NCBI GenBank assembly: GCA_021229015.1
Contig: CM037783.1
Location: 24,990,052-25,054,051, forward strand
DNA length: 64,000 nt
Source: Solen grandis
Taxonomy: Eukaryota; Mollusca; Bivalvia; Adapedonta; Solenidae
Direction: 5' to 3'
Below, piece by piece: positions 1 to 12,426 of this stretch; position 1 is the stretch's first letter; the number at the start of each line of letters is the position of its first letter. The position numbers were made by a program, and so were the translations under genes. The notes under the pieces were generated by a model. It was not told where the DNA came from, ran no database searches, and saw nothing but the letters and a program-made list of their open reading frames with translations.

Positions 1-1129
1 TGTACAATACGCTGTTTTTAATCTTATGGAATATTTTGTTAAGTCATGTATATACACTCTTTTATTCAGTGGAAACTTGTGATATTACAAAGTTTGTACA
101 GGTCTGTGCATGTTCCAGTTGAAGATTAAAATAAAACAATCTTTTTAGGTATCTTAAGCAGTGTTTGTTCAAGGATGAAGAATTGAAATATGTATAACTA
201 CAGCATCATTTAAGTTTTATTGATATGTATGATCCATTTTTCTTGCAAAACTAATTAACATATAAGGATATGGGCAGGTTAGATATTGAATATTCATTTG
301 GTAACAACATGGAATGCATACTGTTTTAGAAATTAGTACAGAAATTTATTATGTTTTATTCTTTTGTGAAAAAATAAAGAAAAGTGTTTGAAGTTACTAA
401 CTTAATCCGTGTCATGATAGGTAGACCAGGTGCTCCAATGTTGGATGCATTTATATGTTTATATAAGTGTACTTAAGGTTGATTCCATCTCTGGTCTTCA
501 TGACAGTAAGAGGAGTAGGAATTTATTGCGCATTTCAGGGCGATTTTACCTGTTTTAACAAGGCTTTTAGCAATGTTGAATTCCTCTTGTGGTTTATTAA
601 GATTCATCATTTCCAGATGAGATTGCCATTTTCGTTTTATGAGTCTATTGACTATTATGTAGGATGATCACACGTCATCAGTGACGTACACAAACGTCAA
701 TAACGTCATTAAAATTCTGGAAGAAATGCATTTTTTATATATCTTACACATTAGTGAAAACTTGCAAATGTTATCATTCATATGTCTTATCATCAATGTC
801 ATCATTAAATGTGTTCATTTTATCCATCATTTGTTCTTTTTTTATGTTCCACTCGCTGTTAGAAGACATGGAGACTCGGTCATGAGTTACCTTAACATCA
901 AAAACTGACCATATGATGTTAGACTAAGTCATTTATGCATGTAGCATCTTTAAGAAACACACACACACACATCCAAAAAAATGTATTGAGAACAACAATA
1001 TCCTGATAATTTTCTATCTAAAAAGTAGTTGCAAACTTGGAACAGTCCAGTATTTTCAGCATTTGCACGTCTGTCAAACTGACTGGATATGGCACATACG
1101 TGCAAAAGCACATTTACCAGTGTTAACCG
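1..1129. other. gene-free AT-rich stretch
   Basis: Only short chance open frames are present (467-667, 681-908). They have no recognisable motif and no splice context. A short CA run lies near 959-971. Nothing else supportable is seen here. Confidence 0.6.
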
Positions 1130-1500
1130 AGTTGCTCACACAAATATTTGCAATATGTTTTGTGGGCTGGTTACAGATCGTCCACAAGATTACAGACAAC
1201 GTAGTGTAAGAGGAAGGTAAACCAGCCAAGACTCGGACAATGAAACTTATTGGAACACATTGAGAAACTCGCCCCAGAAATCACTTTATAGTATTATTGG
1301 TACATAATTTACAAAGAAGTCTATTTAAGAAGTCAATCTGATCTTGACCAGTATACAGCAAAGTGCCCAAAACTACCGCATGACAGCGCCCCTGCGCACC
1401 GTTGAATGGCGTTCAGTCTAGTACAAGAAATAACATTGAGGTTTTGCCACACCCACCATACAGCCCGATTTCTCCTCTTGAAGGGGACACCGCCATTTGA
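1130..1500 (+). pseudogene. decayed Tc1/mariner-type transposase relic
   Basis: Two plus-strand segments in different frames carry hallmark residues of mariner/Tc1 transposases. HDSAPAHR at about 1379-1402 matches the HDNAPAH motif around the second catalytic Asp. IEVLPHPPYSP at 1435-1467 matches the LPHPPYSPDL motif just before the third acidic residue. A further stretch near 1160-1225 reads GLVTDRP, resembling the N-terminal linker of Tc1-like proteins. Stops and a frame change separate the pieces, so this is a dead copy. The family call rests on these short motifs. Terminal inverted repeats were not found. Confidence 0.6.
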
Positions 1501-2424
1501 CAGCGCTCTGTACCAGTGTATAAACAGGGCCGAGTTGTTCAGACAGTGTTAAAACGTCACATAGTCCCGTTTTCTCCGTGCTCTATTTAATGATTTTACT
1601 ATTTTATAGAGAAGAAAGTGTTTTCAAGATGGCAGACAATATTTATATTCAATCAATTTGCAAGATTTAGCAAATAATCAAAGCATTTAACTGACATATA
1701 ACACTAATTTTATAAATCCTAACAGAAAAAAAACAAATTTTGAACATTGTTTGCATAGAGGTATAATACCTTTGCTGCTTCTTCATTCATTTGAACAGGA
1801 GAGAAATAAACATTGCAAATTATTTAATAAATTTAAACATGTTTAGGATTTGCGTTGAGAGGCCATTTTTATTGGAGGAAACCGTAGTATCCATAGAAAC
1901 ACTCCGCTCTCTAGATGATATCCACAAATTAAGTTGTTTATCAATGTGTTTGGTCCGAGAGAAACTGTGTTTTTCCAGTTTCGTGTCTTAATTCTAATAT
2001 ATGGAAGAAAAAAAAGGAAAGTAAATTAAGTATGCGAAGTGTTAAAATTTGCAGTAAAGGGGCCTCAGTGTATCTTTTTATGAAATACTAGACTAGTTCG
2101 AGTTATCTCCCTTGAAATGAATATTATTCAGATTATTTACGACTTCATTGTGTTTTTCATACAGTATTATCTTATCATAGTTTAAGTTTTAGTTTAGCTT
2201 ACATAAATGGATTAGATTTACTCTAAAAATAGTAGACGGCAAAATCAGGACCGAGTTACTCACACAAAATATGTTTATATAGCATATTATAACTTGCACC
2301 TCACCTGGTGTAGACACATTTTGACTCTGCAAACAGAGCAGACCCTGATCAGAGAGCTCATGGAAGGATCTTTCTGATCACGTTCTCTTCTGTTTGCTAA
2401 TACACTATCGTAGCTCTACACCCC
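1501..2424. other. gene-free stretch
   Basis: AT-rich DNA. One 66-codon open frame (1791-1991) has no motif or splice support. No repeat was recognised. Confidence 0.5.
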
Positions 2425-2705
2425 TTGCTTGACAGGTAGTTGCAGGTGTCCGTATAATATGACTGGGTGTGGTATCATGCCACATGTCTACGATGTGATA
2501 CTGCAGTTTGGCAGCATTAAATCTATCTCAAGTAGACGTCGTCTCCAAATGACTGACTTGACTATTTGAGTTTACTGTCGCTTCGACAGTATTTCAGCCA
2601 TATAGCGACGTCCAGCTAATTACAGGTGGAGGAAGACCCCGAATGCACGGAGGCATCTAAATGACTGAAATACTGTCGGTGGACGTTCTACATCACGGTT
2701 TCACA
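2425..2705 (+). repeat. SINE-like repeat family B, interrupted copy
   Basis: The block containing GGTATCATGCCACATGTCTA matches 44459-44640 closely and 62500-62620 more loosely, including the downstream AAGTAGAC and ATGACTGAAATACTG motifs. This copy is split at 2555-2658 by an inserted fragment of the other SINE family and resumes at 2659. No tRNA-like head is visible, so it may be a truncated SINE or another short element. Confidence 0.6.
2555..2658 (-). mobile_element. SINE family A fragment nested in family B, with 8-bp TSD
   Basis: Reading on the minus strand, this is the 3' part of the same SINE seen complete at 53281-53513: CCTCCGTGCATTCGGGGTC through to CTCAAATAGTCAAGTC. It is bracketed by the direct repeat AAATGACT at 2547-2554 and 2659-2666, so it is a 5'-truncated insertion into an older repeat. 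Confidence 0.8.
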
Positions 2706-2724
2706 TACCATTAAAAACTCAGTT

Positions 2725-2923
2725 AATTAATATTCACCGAGTCGTAAATTTGTGCATGAATATTCATGAGGTAAAGAATTACGATTTCCAATGTAGCAGC
2801 CACAATTATGCAGGTAGAGACCATATAAAGCGTTCAGCGTTCCTCAGTCACCAACTGGTTTGAGATTAAGCTTTACCTCATGAATAATCATATACAAATT
2901 TATGACTTGATTAATATTAATAT
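2725..2923. mobile_element. foldback MITE
   Basis: The left arm at 2725-2776 and right arm at 2871-2923 are imperfect reverse complements. Both read AAATTTGT(G/A) and ATTCATGAGGTAAAG around a loop of about 95 bases. There is no coding capacity, and the superfamily is not assigned. Confidence 0.65.
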
Positions 2924-5027
2924 TCTAGACTTTAAATGGATTAAAAAGATAAAACAATGGATCAGACTATACTGAATATAAGATAGAGTACTGTATGAGA
3001 AAACAGAGGAGTTCAATCATAAGCAGACGGCTTCTTAAGTAGTCTTTAGTCTGATCTGGGTCTCCTTTCTTTGCTAATGCGTCAAAATGCGTGTATACGA
3101 GTGAGGTAGTGTGTTAATTTTGTTACTACAGGAATCTAAATACTCTAATGGATGTCAATGTATTGTTTGAGTGTAACCCAGTATCTGCGTGCTCGAAAAG
3201 TAAACAAGATATACATGTTTTCGGTGAAGTTTGCACGATTTTGCCAGGCGATAAGCAATCTACATTTCGCACCCCCCCCCCCCCCCCCCCTACACACACA
3301 CTCTGCCCTATTTTAAAACTCAATCAAAACTACAAGTGAAATAAATTCTCATGACAAAAGCATGTTTTTGTAGACTATAATGTATTAATACTGCAAAGTA
3401 TCAACGTAGATATGTTAATATTGGATTATATGTACACCTAAAAGTGTATTAGATCTTTATAGTTTTTGAGAGGTACGTGCATATCAAATTTTTTACCTAC
3501 TACATCGGTCTGTGTGGATTTCCATTGGACGTTGGTAAGCATGCATATTTGATTTAGATTTAGGGGTTTTATAGAACGATAACTTAAATTATTATGCAAA
3601 ATAAAATAAAACTACAAATGATAATAAATAAATCCATCCTCAGTTAGAGTATAAACAAGTTATTTCTGTTTACGAAAACAAATGGCTTCTTTCTAAATCT
3701 AGCGTTTATAATAAAAACTGCTGTATCCGCATATGCACATTTCTTGTGATCAATTCAAATCACCGCACTGTTTTTGTGCGAGTCTATTGAAATGATATCT
3801 TTCTTAAATTGTTGATCAGATGCCAGAGAAATATTTGGAATTAAAATCCAGTACAAGAAAGTCAAGACATTTTTTCTTGTCCGTTTAAGATGCATAATAA
3901 TCAAGACGTAAACATATAATGATTCTCTTTTCTTTAAAATCTTACAAAGTCATGATATTTGTTCCTTTAACTTATTTACAAATTATTGGAATGGGAATTT
4001 TTTCATTTAATTTGTTCTTAACGGTGTATTTTCCGATAATCTTTATTTTTTTTTATTAATTAAACTTTCTTTTGAGCATACTTTCAAAACATTTTAGTCC
4101 AAATGACTACCAGTACCATTCCTAGGTCTACTATTAAATTGATTGTTGCTATGAATTATGAATTGATTTAATAATATATTTATTTATTGGTTGATTATTG
4201 AACGGATTGATTGCATGATATTTTTTCTGATTAATTGATATATCTATTTATTTAAGTATGCTCAGCTTTCTGTATCTCGTTATTTATGTATATACTTATT
4301 GATAAATAAATGCATGTTGTATTTTTAATTTTGTATTTTTCTTTTATGTCTTTTAGATTTTTTTCTCTCATTTAAATGGTATTTTATTACGTAACGGGAA
4401 GAAAGTTGTGTTCTTTAAGGACGTTTCAGCGGGTTACAAGTGATTTTTTTTTTAATTTCCTCATTTATGTTTAGTAGAATGTTAAAGGACATCCCAAATT
4501 TTACTTTTTCTTGTATTAAAAACATGATTAAAAGCATATTTGCCAAATGTTGAGCGTCCAGTACGTCAAATTTTGCTAAACTTTCAATAAAAAAAAATCT
4601 GTTTTTTTTGGTTATAAAACAAACGTGCTGAGGTTTACATTTTTAGTTTCAAAAAACATTTATATCAGAGGATTGAATCTGAAAAAAATAATGGAAATCT
4701 GTCCGTTGAAAATTTGTTATCAAGGAAACTAAATAATATAAAGTTTCATAGCCTTTGGGTAGTTTTTGTATATATTTTGGTCCAGACATAAAGCCCCCCC
4801 CCCCCCCACCCCTAAGTGTATTTTCCATGTATGTGTGACAGTATTGTCACCTGTAACTCATAAATATTTTGATATGTAATTATAGAATTAAGAAGGCAAT
4901 CTTTCCAGTTTTTTAATGCTTTAATTTTTTTCAACAAATTTTAGCAAACAGTGATGTTTTACCGTAAGCCAAATCTCTGAATCGAACATATTGACCCCTT
5001 ACTTTTAATTCATATACATGTATCTAT
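2924..5027. other. gene-free stretch with poly-C tracts
   Basis: AT-rich sequence with a 19-base C run at 3272-3290 followed by a short CA run, and a 14-base C run at 4794-4807. Open frames overlapping the C run (3126-3339, both strands) are low-complexity artefacts. Confidence 0.6.
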
Positions 5028-5905
5028 TACCGTATCACTCTAAGTTGGGACACCCTTGATTTTTGAGAAAATAATTATTTTTTGTGCCTCTAAATTTTGG
5101 GACACTTTTAATTTTTTTTTCTGACTCTAAGTTTTGGGACAAAACATAATAACCGCTTTCCCAATGTTTTTTCCTTTAATACCATTACGAAAATTTCGTA
5201 AAGCTTTTTTAGAAGCCAGTGCATGATATTCACATTGTTGTGATATTTACTTCAGCAGGTGAAGTATTATTAGTTTATCTAAGTAAAAATCCATACAGAT
5301 ATTCCAATTGTTTATTTTCAATTCCCACCTCTGTTTGCTCTCCCACATTGACACATTGTCTGTCGCATGTTATAACAACATCGCGCCTCAGCGAACAGGT
5401 CGGGTGGGAGGGGTGTGTACTGTATATTCACACACACGTGTCATTAATTGGTAATCAAAGACAATAAGCAGACGTTATCAAATGACACGGTGGTCCAATT
5501 AACAGCAGATAAATAACGGTTCTGAGACTGTACGTATGCTTGTTTTTGACACGTCTCAATAATGTTGTATATATAAATGACGTTATAATAGCAATTCTTG
5601 TTTGATTTATAAATCCCAGTAAATACACTATTCCAACTGGCAGGAAGAAGGCGTAAATATAAAACTTTATGTGTTAAACCAGAGATGTGAATATAGCTTT
5701 TTAACACCATTTAGTATTTTTTTTTATTCTTAAAGAATCGTATATATTGGGATGTATAGGTATGAGTATGGTGTTTATAAAATAAACGCACATTGAAAAT
5801 TGAAGAAATCGACGTGTACCTAATTTGAAAAATATTTTTTTTTTACGACTAAACAATTTACGACTTCAAATTTTTTTTGTCCCAAAACTTAGAGTGATTA
5901 CGGTA
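5028..5905. mobile_element. non-autonomous DNA transposon with terminal inverted repeats
   Basis: The left end TACCGTATCACTCTAAGTT and the right end (AACTTAGAGTGATTACGGTA) are near-perfect reverse complements, both starting at TA. Just inside the left end, the motif CTCTAAATTTTGGGACAC or CTCTAAGTTTTGGGACA recurs about every 50 bases (three copies between 5037 and 5144), with one inverted copy at the right end. The interior has no transposase. The TA boundaries suit a Tc1/mariner/pogo-type MITE, but the assignment is tentative. Confidence 0.7.
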
Positions 5906-6088
5906 GTTATAGTCTAAAGTACTTATCTGCAAAATTTTAGAAAAATATGTCCGTTAGAAAAGAACCGATGAAACGCTTTTAACAGTATCCTCAAAGGAAC
6001 GTCATTTTTTTCGCATATCTAATGCATCAAAAATGACGTCATGACGTTGCATAGAATCATAACTCTACTGCCATGGCATCAATTATAG

Positions 6089-6132
6089 AGAGGATTCCTC
6101 ATGCGGACTGAGAGGATTCCTCATGCGGACTG
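6089..6132 (+). repeat. perfect 22-bp tandem duplication
   Basis: AGAGGATTCCTCATGCGGACTG occurs twice head-to-tail (6089-6110, 6111-6132), 45 bases before the first ATG of the gene at 6178, probably in its 5' leader or core promoter. Confidence 0.9.
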
Positions 6133-6177
6133 GGCGGCGTTTATGATGGCGACATAAAGCGTGTGATCACATCTGTT

Positions 6178-7779
6178 ATGGAGATTGACAATGATGCCTG
6201 CACAACCCAAGATATCATGCGCTGGAACCAACTGTACGAGAAGGCTCTATTTAACAACAATTATAAGCTAGGTAAATTTAATTTATTAAATATGTTTTGT
6301 TTTCCAAAGGGAAATTTTTCAATTAAAATCACTCCTTACCAATATTTCGGGAAAACTTGTCTTTGTCAAGAAAAAATATGAGTTTCAAAGCCACACGTAG
6401 TAAACGTTTGAACAGCCGCCATATTGTTTTTGGTAACAATAATAAAACTATGGCACTATGGCTATGCTTTAAAATTAATGGTTTCAATGTTTTGCCGAAA
6501 TATTGATAATGTGTGACTTTAATTGTGCATTTTTTTTTAATGAAGCAAGATTAGGCCGAATTACATCACTCCGCGTCACGCGCGTGTATTCTATATATAT
6601 ACATAGTATGTTGTGTTTGATCAAGGTAAAGTGAGTTTGACTAACCTATTGATCGGAGGTTGTATGTACAGTCCTATTTGTGTACAAAGTGCATGTAATG
6701 ATCGATATATACCGATTATGTTAATTAGCGTATAATAAATAACTACAAATGTATATAGTTTATAGCCAGTAAAGTCATATATAAACATGTAACTGAACAA
6801 ACATGTATTTTAACATAACACTGTTTTCAAGAGGAAGTCTATGTGTTTGACTTTATGTCATGGTAATTAGTACTACAAACCTTTACAATAATATAATAGG
6901 GATTATTTTATAATTCCTAACATTTTCTGAGAGTGATATATAGTGTACATTTATTCAGAAAAATATATATATATTGCAATATAATGATTAAAAAAAAAAG
7001 CAATAATTATTTTCTACTATTATTATTCATTATTTCTTAATCTGAATGCATAGTATACATATTTTGCCACTTGATTAATAATAGTTGAAGATTTTGAAGA
7101 CATAATACTGATAAATTTATGTATATTTGGAAAACTCCGGTAATAACTACTTAAATATCTGTTTCTCAGTTCTCTATATTTTGGGCAGATTAGTAAAAAG
7201 TGATACTCATTTTCTATCATTCTCGATATTTCATGCCGGCCTGTCTCCACAGCTAGATCATGTGACGAGAGTCTTAATTTTGTAAATGCTCTTCTATACT
7301 TTTTAACATTGATACGGTCTAAATATGATTCTACTTCAAAGTTGTTTTTGTATAAACTATATGACACTAATCTATTGGAATTATTTATTGTGCATAACCA
7401 AGATTGCTTATAAATATCTAGTATACGTTGTTTGATTTCTAATAAGTTAGGTATATGCGTAAACTGGTTAATCCAAATATTTTGTAACCCTATAGTATTA
7501 AGTAACTCTTTAACATTGAATGCCCAGTTTTGTCCATCATAAGAGTTTTGAATTTCAGCATCTGTCATCAGCATATTATAAATATTTGTTATTAATGGAT
7601 TATTTGATTTTAATAGCTTTATCCAATATGATATTATGGTGAATTGTCGCGTAATCTTTAAAGGATAACGTATATAATGTTAACTAGCCGAAAACGTATT
7701 TTTAATGGTTAATAATCGTAAAATCATGTGATATTTAAAGGGAGAGTAAAATGTCATTTATTTAGAATTTGTTGGTCAA

Positions 7780-7837
<58 letters not shown>

Positions 7838-9189
7838 TTATTAAAAAATGTAAAATATACCGCTATAAGACATAATACTCAAAATTTGCTAAGCACCAAA
7901 TATTTTCCATGATTGACGTATTCAAAAGCTTATGAAGTAACGTCAAATAAATAACGTAAATTAAATAGAAATAAATAAATAAATAAATAAAGAACAAACA
8001 AAAATAACAACGAAACAGCTGTTTAAGAAATGAATATTTATGGTTTTGTGATTTGCCAATAGAGGCACTTCAAACACCCTTGCTGTAGCGACGTGGTTAG
8101 AGTGTCGATCTAATGACACAGGGGTCTGGGGTTCGATCCCCGACAAATATCCCCATCTCCCACTGAAATTACTTCATTACTTAAAGTTGAAGCTAAAGTT
8201 AAATATTAGTTGTGGTTAGCAAGTTGAATGGGGTAGGTATATTACAATACACATACATGTACATACACTGACTGGTCATTTTATATACCTTTCTTTCATC
8301 CAGCCTTACAGAATAAGAAGAAAGTTCAGCGCTTTGACAATTTTAACTCGCCTGTGTATCGTAGACATCGGCAACTTCCGGGACCCACCAAGGCCCAAAA
8401 CAAACACTTCCGATTGGCCCCCTTTTTAGGAGAGGAAGAACTTCAATTGAAGACTGACCATGGGTTAAAAACTGTGACGGTCATTTCTGATGCAGGTACG
8501 TTAACATGTGTAGACAATGGTCGAATTCAACTGCCAAGGTTTCCCAAAAAGCTGTCAAATCGACAGTTAGGGATTATTTGTGCCGGCAGGACTAAATTTC
8601 TAACTCAGATGTCCCCGGAATACCCTGAATCGCCGGATTCTGCCGAAGATCAATCATGTGATATACACTCGGATATGAGCATGTGCACCTCAAGTGAGAT
8701 GAGCACTCCATTGCCAGTCTTTCTTAGAAGACCTCCTACAGAAATGTTTCTTCACCGCCGGCCGACGATCGGTGTTGCAGATGCTCTTCCAGTTGGCGAT
8801 GAGTTCTTTGTCGAGCTCAGCAAAAAATCGATTTAAAGGCTCTTCCATTTAAAAAGACGGCCGATTCTTTTAAGTTTTACGAAACCCATTTTCCGTTGTT
8901 GCTTACAAGGATTTCTTTGGAAGGAGAACGCTGCACAACACCAAGCAAGCGGTCTCGAACACCGGAGTCCCCCATGAGCGTCATGATTCAGCGACAACGT
9001 CAGCTGCACCAGCGTCTGGTTGACCTTGAATACATGATGGATGTCATGGCCAAGGAGACAGAGGATTGCGTATTTGTGACAGAGTTGTACGATCCGACCT
9101 TTGACCCGACGAAATGGACCTGGAACAAGCTAGACGTTGTCGGTTTGAGACGACGTTATACGATCGACGCTTCTCTAAGGGAAATGTAA
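6178..9189 (+). CDS. two-exon gene of unknown function, one-base frame lesion
   Basis: Exon 1 runs from ATG 6178 to 6271 (starts MEIDNDACTTQDIMRW) and ends at the donor G|GTAAAT. Exon 2 starts at 8304 after the acceptor TTTCATCCAG. The phase-1 join is in frame and opens a long reading frame (NSPVYRRHRQLPGPTKA onwards) to a TAA at 8834-8836. The coding-like sequence then continues in the next frame to the TAA at 9187-9189 (RQRQLHQRLVDLEYMMDVM, then WTWNKLDVVGLRRRYTID at the C-terminus). The switch falls in an A6 run at 8822-8827, where one A appears to be missing. The product would be about 325 residues: basic N-terminal half, Ser/Pro-rich middle, short helical or coiled-coil stretch near the end. 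No membrane segment or signal peptide is seen, and I do not recognise the family. The 2-kb intron holds a LINE fragment, a TA microsatellite and a tRNA-like repeat. An alternative is a recent pseudogene. Confidence 0.6.
7023..7680 (-). mobile_element. non-LTR retrotransposon (LINE) ORF2 C-terminal fragment
   Basis: An open frame of more than 200 codons on the minus strand includes AFTKLRLSSHDLAVETGRH and ENEYHFLLICPKY, the conserved C-terminal signature of molluscan LINE ORF2 proteins (LRLS..L..E.GR...EYHFLL.CP.Y). The Cys-bearing stretch normally found between GR and ENEYHFLL is missing, so there is an internal deletion. No reverse transcriptase domain remains. It lies inside the intron of the gene at 6178-9189. 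Confidence 0.75.
7787..7834. repeat. (TA)n microsatellite
   Basis: Uninterrupted AT alternation in the intron of the 6178-9189 gene. Just downstream (7874-7896) is ATACTCAAAATTTGCTAAG, which matches the terminal repeat of the MITE at 43708-43947 and is probably a solo remnant. Confidence 0.9.
8084..8150 (+). repeat. tRNA-derived repeat (SINE head or tRNA pseudogene)
   Basis: TAGCGACGTGG fits a pol III A box and GGTTCGATCCC fits a B box, at tRNA-like spacing. The anticodon arm GTGTC...GACAC has an eight-base loop and there is no clear acceptor stem, so a working tRNA is unlikely. Confidence 0.5.
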
Positions 9190-11626
9190 ATGTGTCTTGG
9201 ATCATTGTTTATCTTTTCTTTTAATCTGAATATTATTGTTATGTCGTAATAATAAGAGTTTTTTTAATATAGAAGGTGCGAAATTTAAGAAACAAGTAAC
9301 GAAATCTTGAATAGCATCTACTTTGTTACTTTGCATGCAAATATTCTCTTTCAAGAAGCTAGAAGCCAAGAACTGTTGTTTTTTTAAATCCCACTTAGGG
9401 TTAGTGTATATCTGGAACATAATTTATGAAGTGACCTTTACAAATCACTTATTCATGATAGTATTTCTGCTTTGTTATTTGATAGAAATACATATGATGG
9501 TAGATGTTTGTTCGCTTGATTTGTTAAAGTATTTATTGTGTTGGATGAGGCAATGCTTGAATGTTGTGGTCCTCTGAATATGCCTTAAACAGGATTTAAC
9601 GCCAAACTCCGTCACAGTGCATTGGCTGCGCATCAAACATGCCACANNNNNNNNNNNNNNNNNNNNNNNNNNNNNNNNNNNNNNNNNNNNNNNNNNNNNN
9701 NNNNNNNNNNNNNNNNNNNNNNNNNNNNNNNNNNNNNNNNNNNNNNCATTTCATTGCAATCATACATACATACAGTCATTGTTTACATGACATTAAAGAT
9801 TTAACTAATTATACGTTATGTAGATGAAAAGATTGTATTTATATTGAATTGCAAAAGGATCAGGCCACAAGTTATAACATTAGCGGCCGGCCCTCTCCTA
9901 ATAAATTAAATTGTATCAAAGTGGACTATTTTGTATAGTATTAGATTATCCATGTGACTAAACATTTTGTTAATAAGTATTAATTACAATTTACACAAAA
10001 TAATAATAAAGAAATTTCACTGATTAGCTTTAATTGAAAAAGAGGAGGAAGAAAATAACCCTTCAATTCAGTCTTTTGAGGTACTGAATGGTTGTTTTTA
10101 AATACCATCAAAATATAATTTGTTAACATGAAAATAAGTTCGTAAAATAAATCTTTTATTTAATTAGGTTCTGCAAAGTTCCCAAGATTTCTGGAAAATA
10201 TTGTGCATTTATCTCCAATTTATCTAAAATTAGCAACATTTGCACGTGTCATTACATATACAATAAAACTGAGTACTTCTGCATTTATCTAAAATGTTAC
10301 AGATATCTATGTGATATTCTTATTAATATCCAAATATATTTTTTCTTAAGGCACATGCGATACACATTAGCAATTAATATTACTGTGAAATTTCGAAATT
10401 TCTGATAAGGATAATCTTCCCCTCTATTCCCAATTTCATTAAATGATACTTGACATCGCCGAGTGAAGATATGTTACAGACAGATAAGAAAAAAAGTCAA
10501 GTCAGCTTCAATTGGCTTTTTTGCAGAATAGGGAGTGTCAGTGATATCCTAAAATAACATTTTTGTTGTCCTTTCTTTCATTTTGTGCCTAATCGGATGT
10601 TTCGCATGGACATTTTAACTCAGATAAGGGTTTCTTTCTTTCGGAATAAAGTATTAATTTGAAGAAAAAAAAAATGATAATAGAGTGAAGAAAACCCAAG
10701 CGATTTAAATGGTTCTGGTATATCTTCATTATGAATGGCGCATAGCATATAAAGGAATTCCAGAGCTGGTTGAACTAATGTAATGTGACTGGATATGCGT
10801 GCGCGTGTGTGCACGTGTATGTATGTGTTAAGTGTATCGAGACGCTCAATTGTCTCGTTCTAGCCACTGTATTGCAGACCTAGTACATGTACATGAACAA
10901 TACAACTTGTTTGAACTAGATAGATAGCGAACATGTTACATTCTATAATTAGATAAAAAAACAGCTTTTCATTTGGCCTTAATCATGATATATCTATATG
11001 TGTATAGTATGAACATTTTGTGCAAAATCAAGTTTTTTAAGGCATATGCGTTTTTTTTTTTTTTTTTTTTTTTTTTTTGTTTTTTTTTACATTTGGAAAT
11101 GAAATAATTATATCTTACCTTGATTTATTATCATGCATATAACATAAATATAAATATAACAGTTCAATAATGGCCAGGGACCTTTATTTTAATTTGTATA
11201 ACCCTTTATCTCACGTATATTCATTTTAAATATCTATGTTATGATTTAATACTTATTTTCAAATCCTTTTATGTTTGCCAATAATTTTTTTTTTGTTGTT
11301 GTTTATGTTTTGTTTTGTGAGGTTCCATACATGAAAACAATCTATGGCAATTGCAATTTGAATACAGAATATAGGAGTTTAGGAGACATTTAAAGAATAT
11401 GTTAATTAATACTACTTATTTTCAATGCTGTTATGATCAATAAAATAACGCTTTTAGAATATGATAACAAATTCATTCTCAGTATGTAGTGCATTGTTTT
11501 TCTTAAATAAGTGGATCTGTATTCCTTTATTTTCTGAGCGCGCAAAAAAAGATCCAGTTTGTTTAGTTCCTGCTATTTTCTCGAATAGTTTATTGCAGTC
11601 TCATTTTGTCTTTATATGTATTCTTT

Positions 11627-11665
<39 letters not shown>

Positions 11666-12249
11666 GACCAATAAATATTTATAACATTACGGTAATGAAT
11701 CAATTGAGGCCTCCAAGGCGGTTACTGTTGGTATTATTCTATTCTAAGTAATGTCCTGTCTCCGTGTTTTGGCCCATTTATCTTTCCGTGCACCCAATTT
11801 TGGAATTAATTCATTTTTGATATATGTTGGATTTCTTACAGGACCATTCTTCTATTTCTATTAATGTATGATCATGAAGTTACACTCATCCAAACGTGCC
11901 AAGATAGTAACCTGGAGGTTAGGGGTTTTAGATCGACCTCTACCCTTTTTCAGGTATCAGTTCATTCAGGATTTTCTACAAAGTCTAATGATTTAAGAAG
12001 TAGTAAGAAGACTAGGGATTCTGGAATACTTTTATATAAATCTTTTTAAGGCTTACTATAGCGTATTTTTGCCGGAGCTACCGCAAATGTCGGCTGCCAG
12101 GGCCAGCCCCATCCCCCGTCACTCAACCAATGATTTAACCCCCAAGCATATGTCCTGTAAAACCGGATTATTTTTTTGGAAAAAAATTATCTCTACTCTT
12201 TTTTTTAATCGAGAGCGGAAATTGTTTTAGGGCTACATCAATTGGTACT
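9190..12249. other. gene-free stretch with assembly gap 9647-9746 and simple repeats
   Basis: Contains 100 Ns at 9647-9746 (a conventional scaffold gap of unknown true size), a T tract at 11051-11088 and an (AC)n run at 11629-11664. Open frames spanning the Ns are artefacts. No exon or known repeat was recognised. Confidence 0.8.
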
Positions 12250-12426
12250 ACCTTTTTTGCGGGCAGGTATCACAACCACAGGCGAGTCGGCAGGCACCAC
12301 AACCAAGCATACACAAGACGCCACACCAGGCGGGCAGGACAGTCGAGCGGTCGCACAAAAACAACTTCCATTTAGACAATTGCGTCCGCATGGATATACA
12401 CCAAGAGAGTTGGTGCAACCAAAAAA

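Noticed and set aside
3126..3339. Open frames on both strands across the poly-C tract
   Set aside because: Poly-Pro and poly-Gly from a homopolymer; no splice sites or motif.
8084..8150. Functional tRNA gene
   Set aside because: A and B boxes are present but the anticodon loop has eight bases and the acceptor stem does not pair.
9622..9827. Open frames spanning the Ns
   Set aside because: Artefact of the 100-N scaffold gap at 9647-9746.
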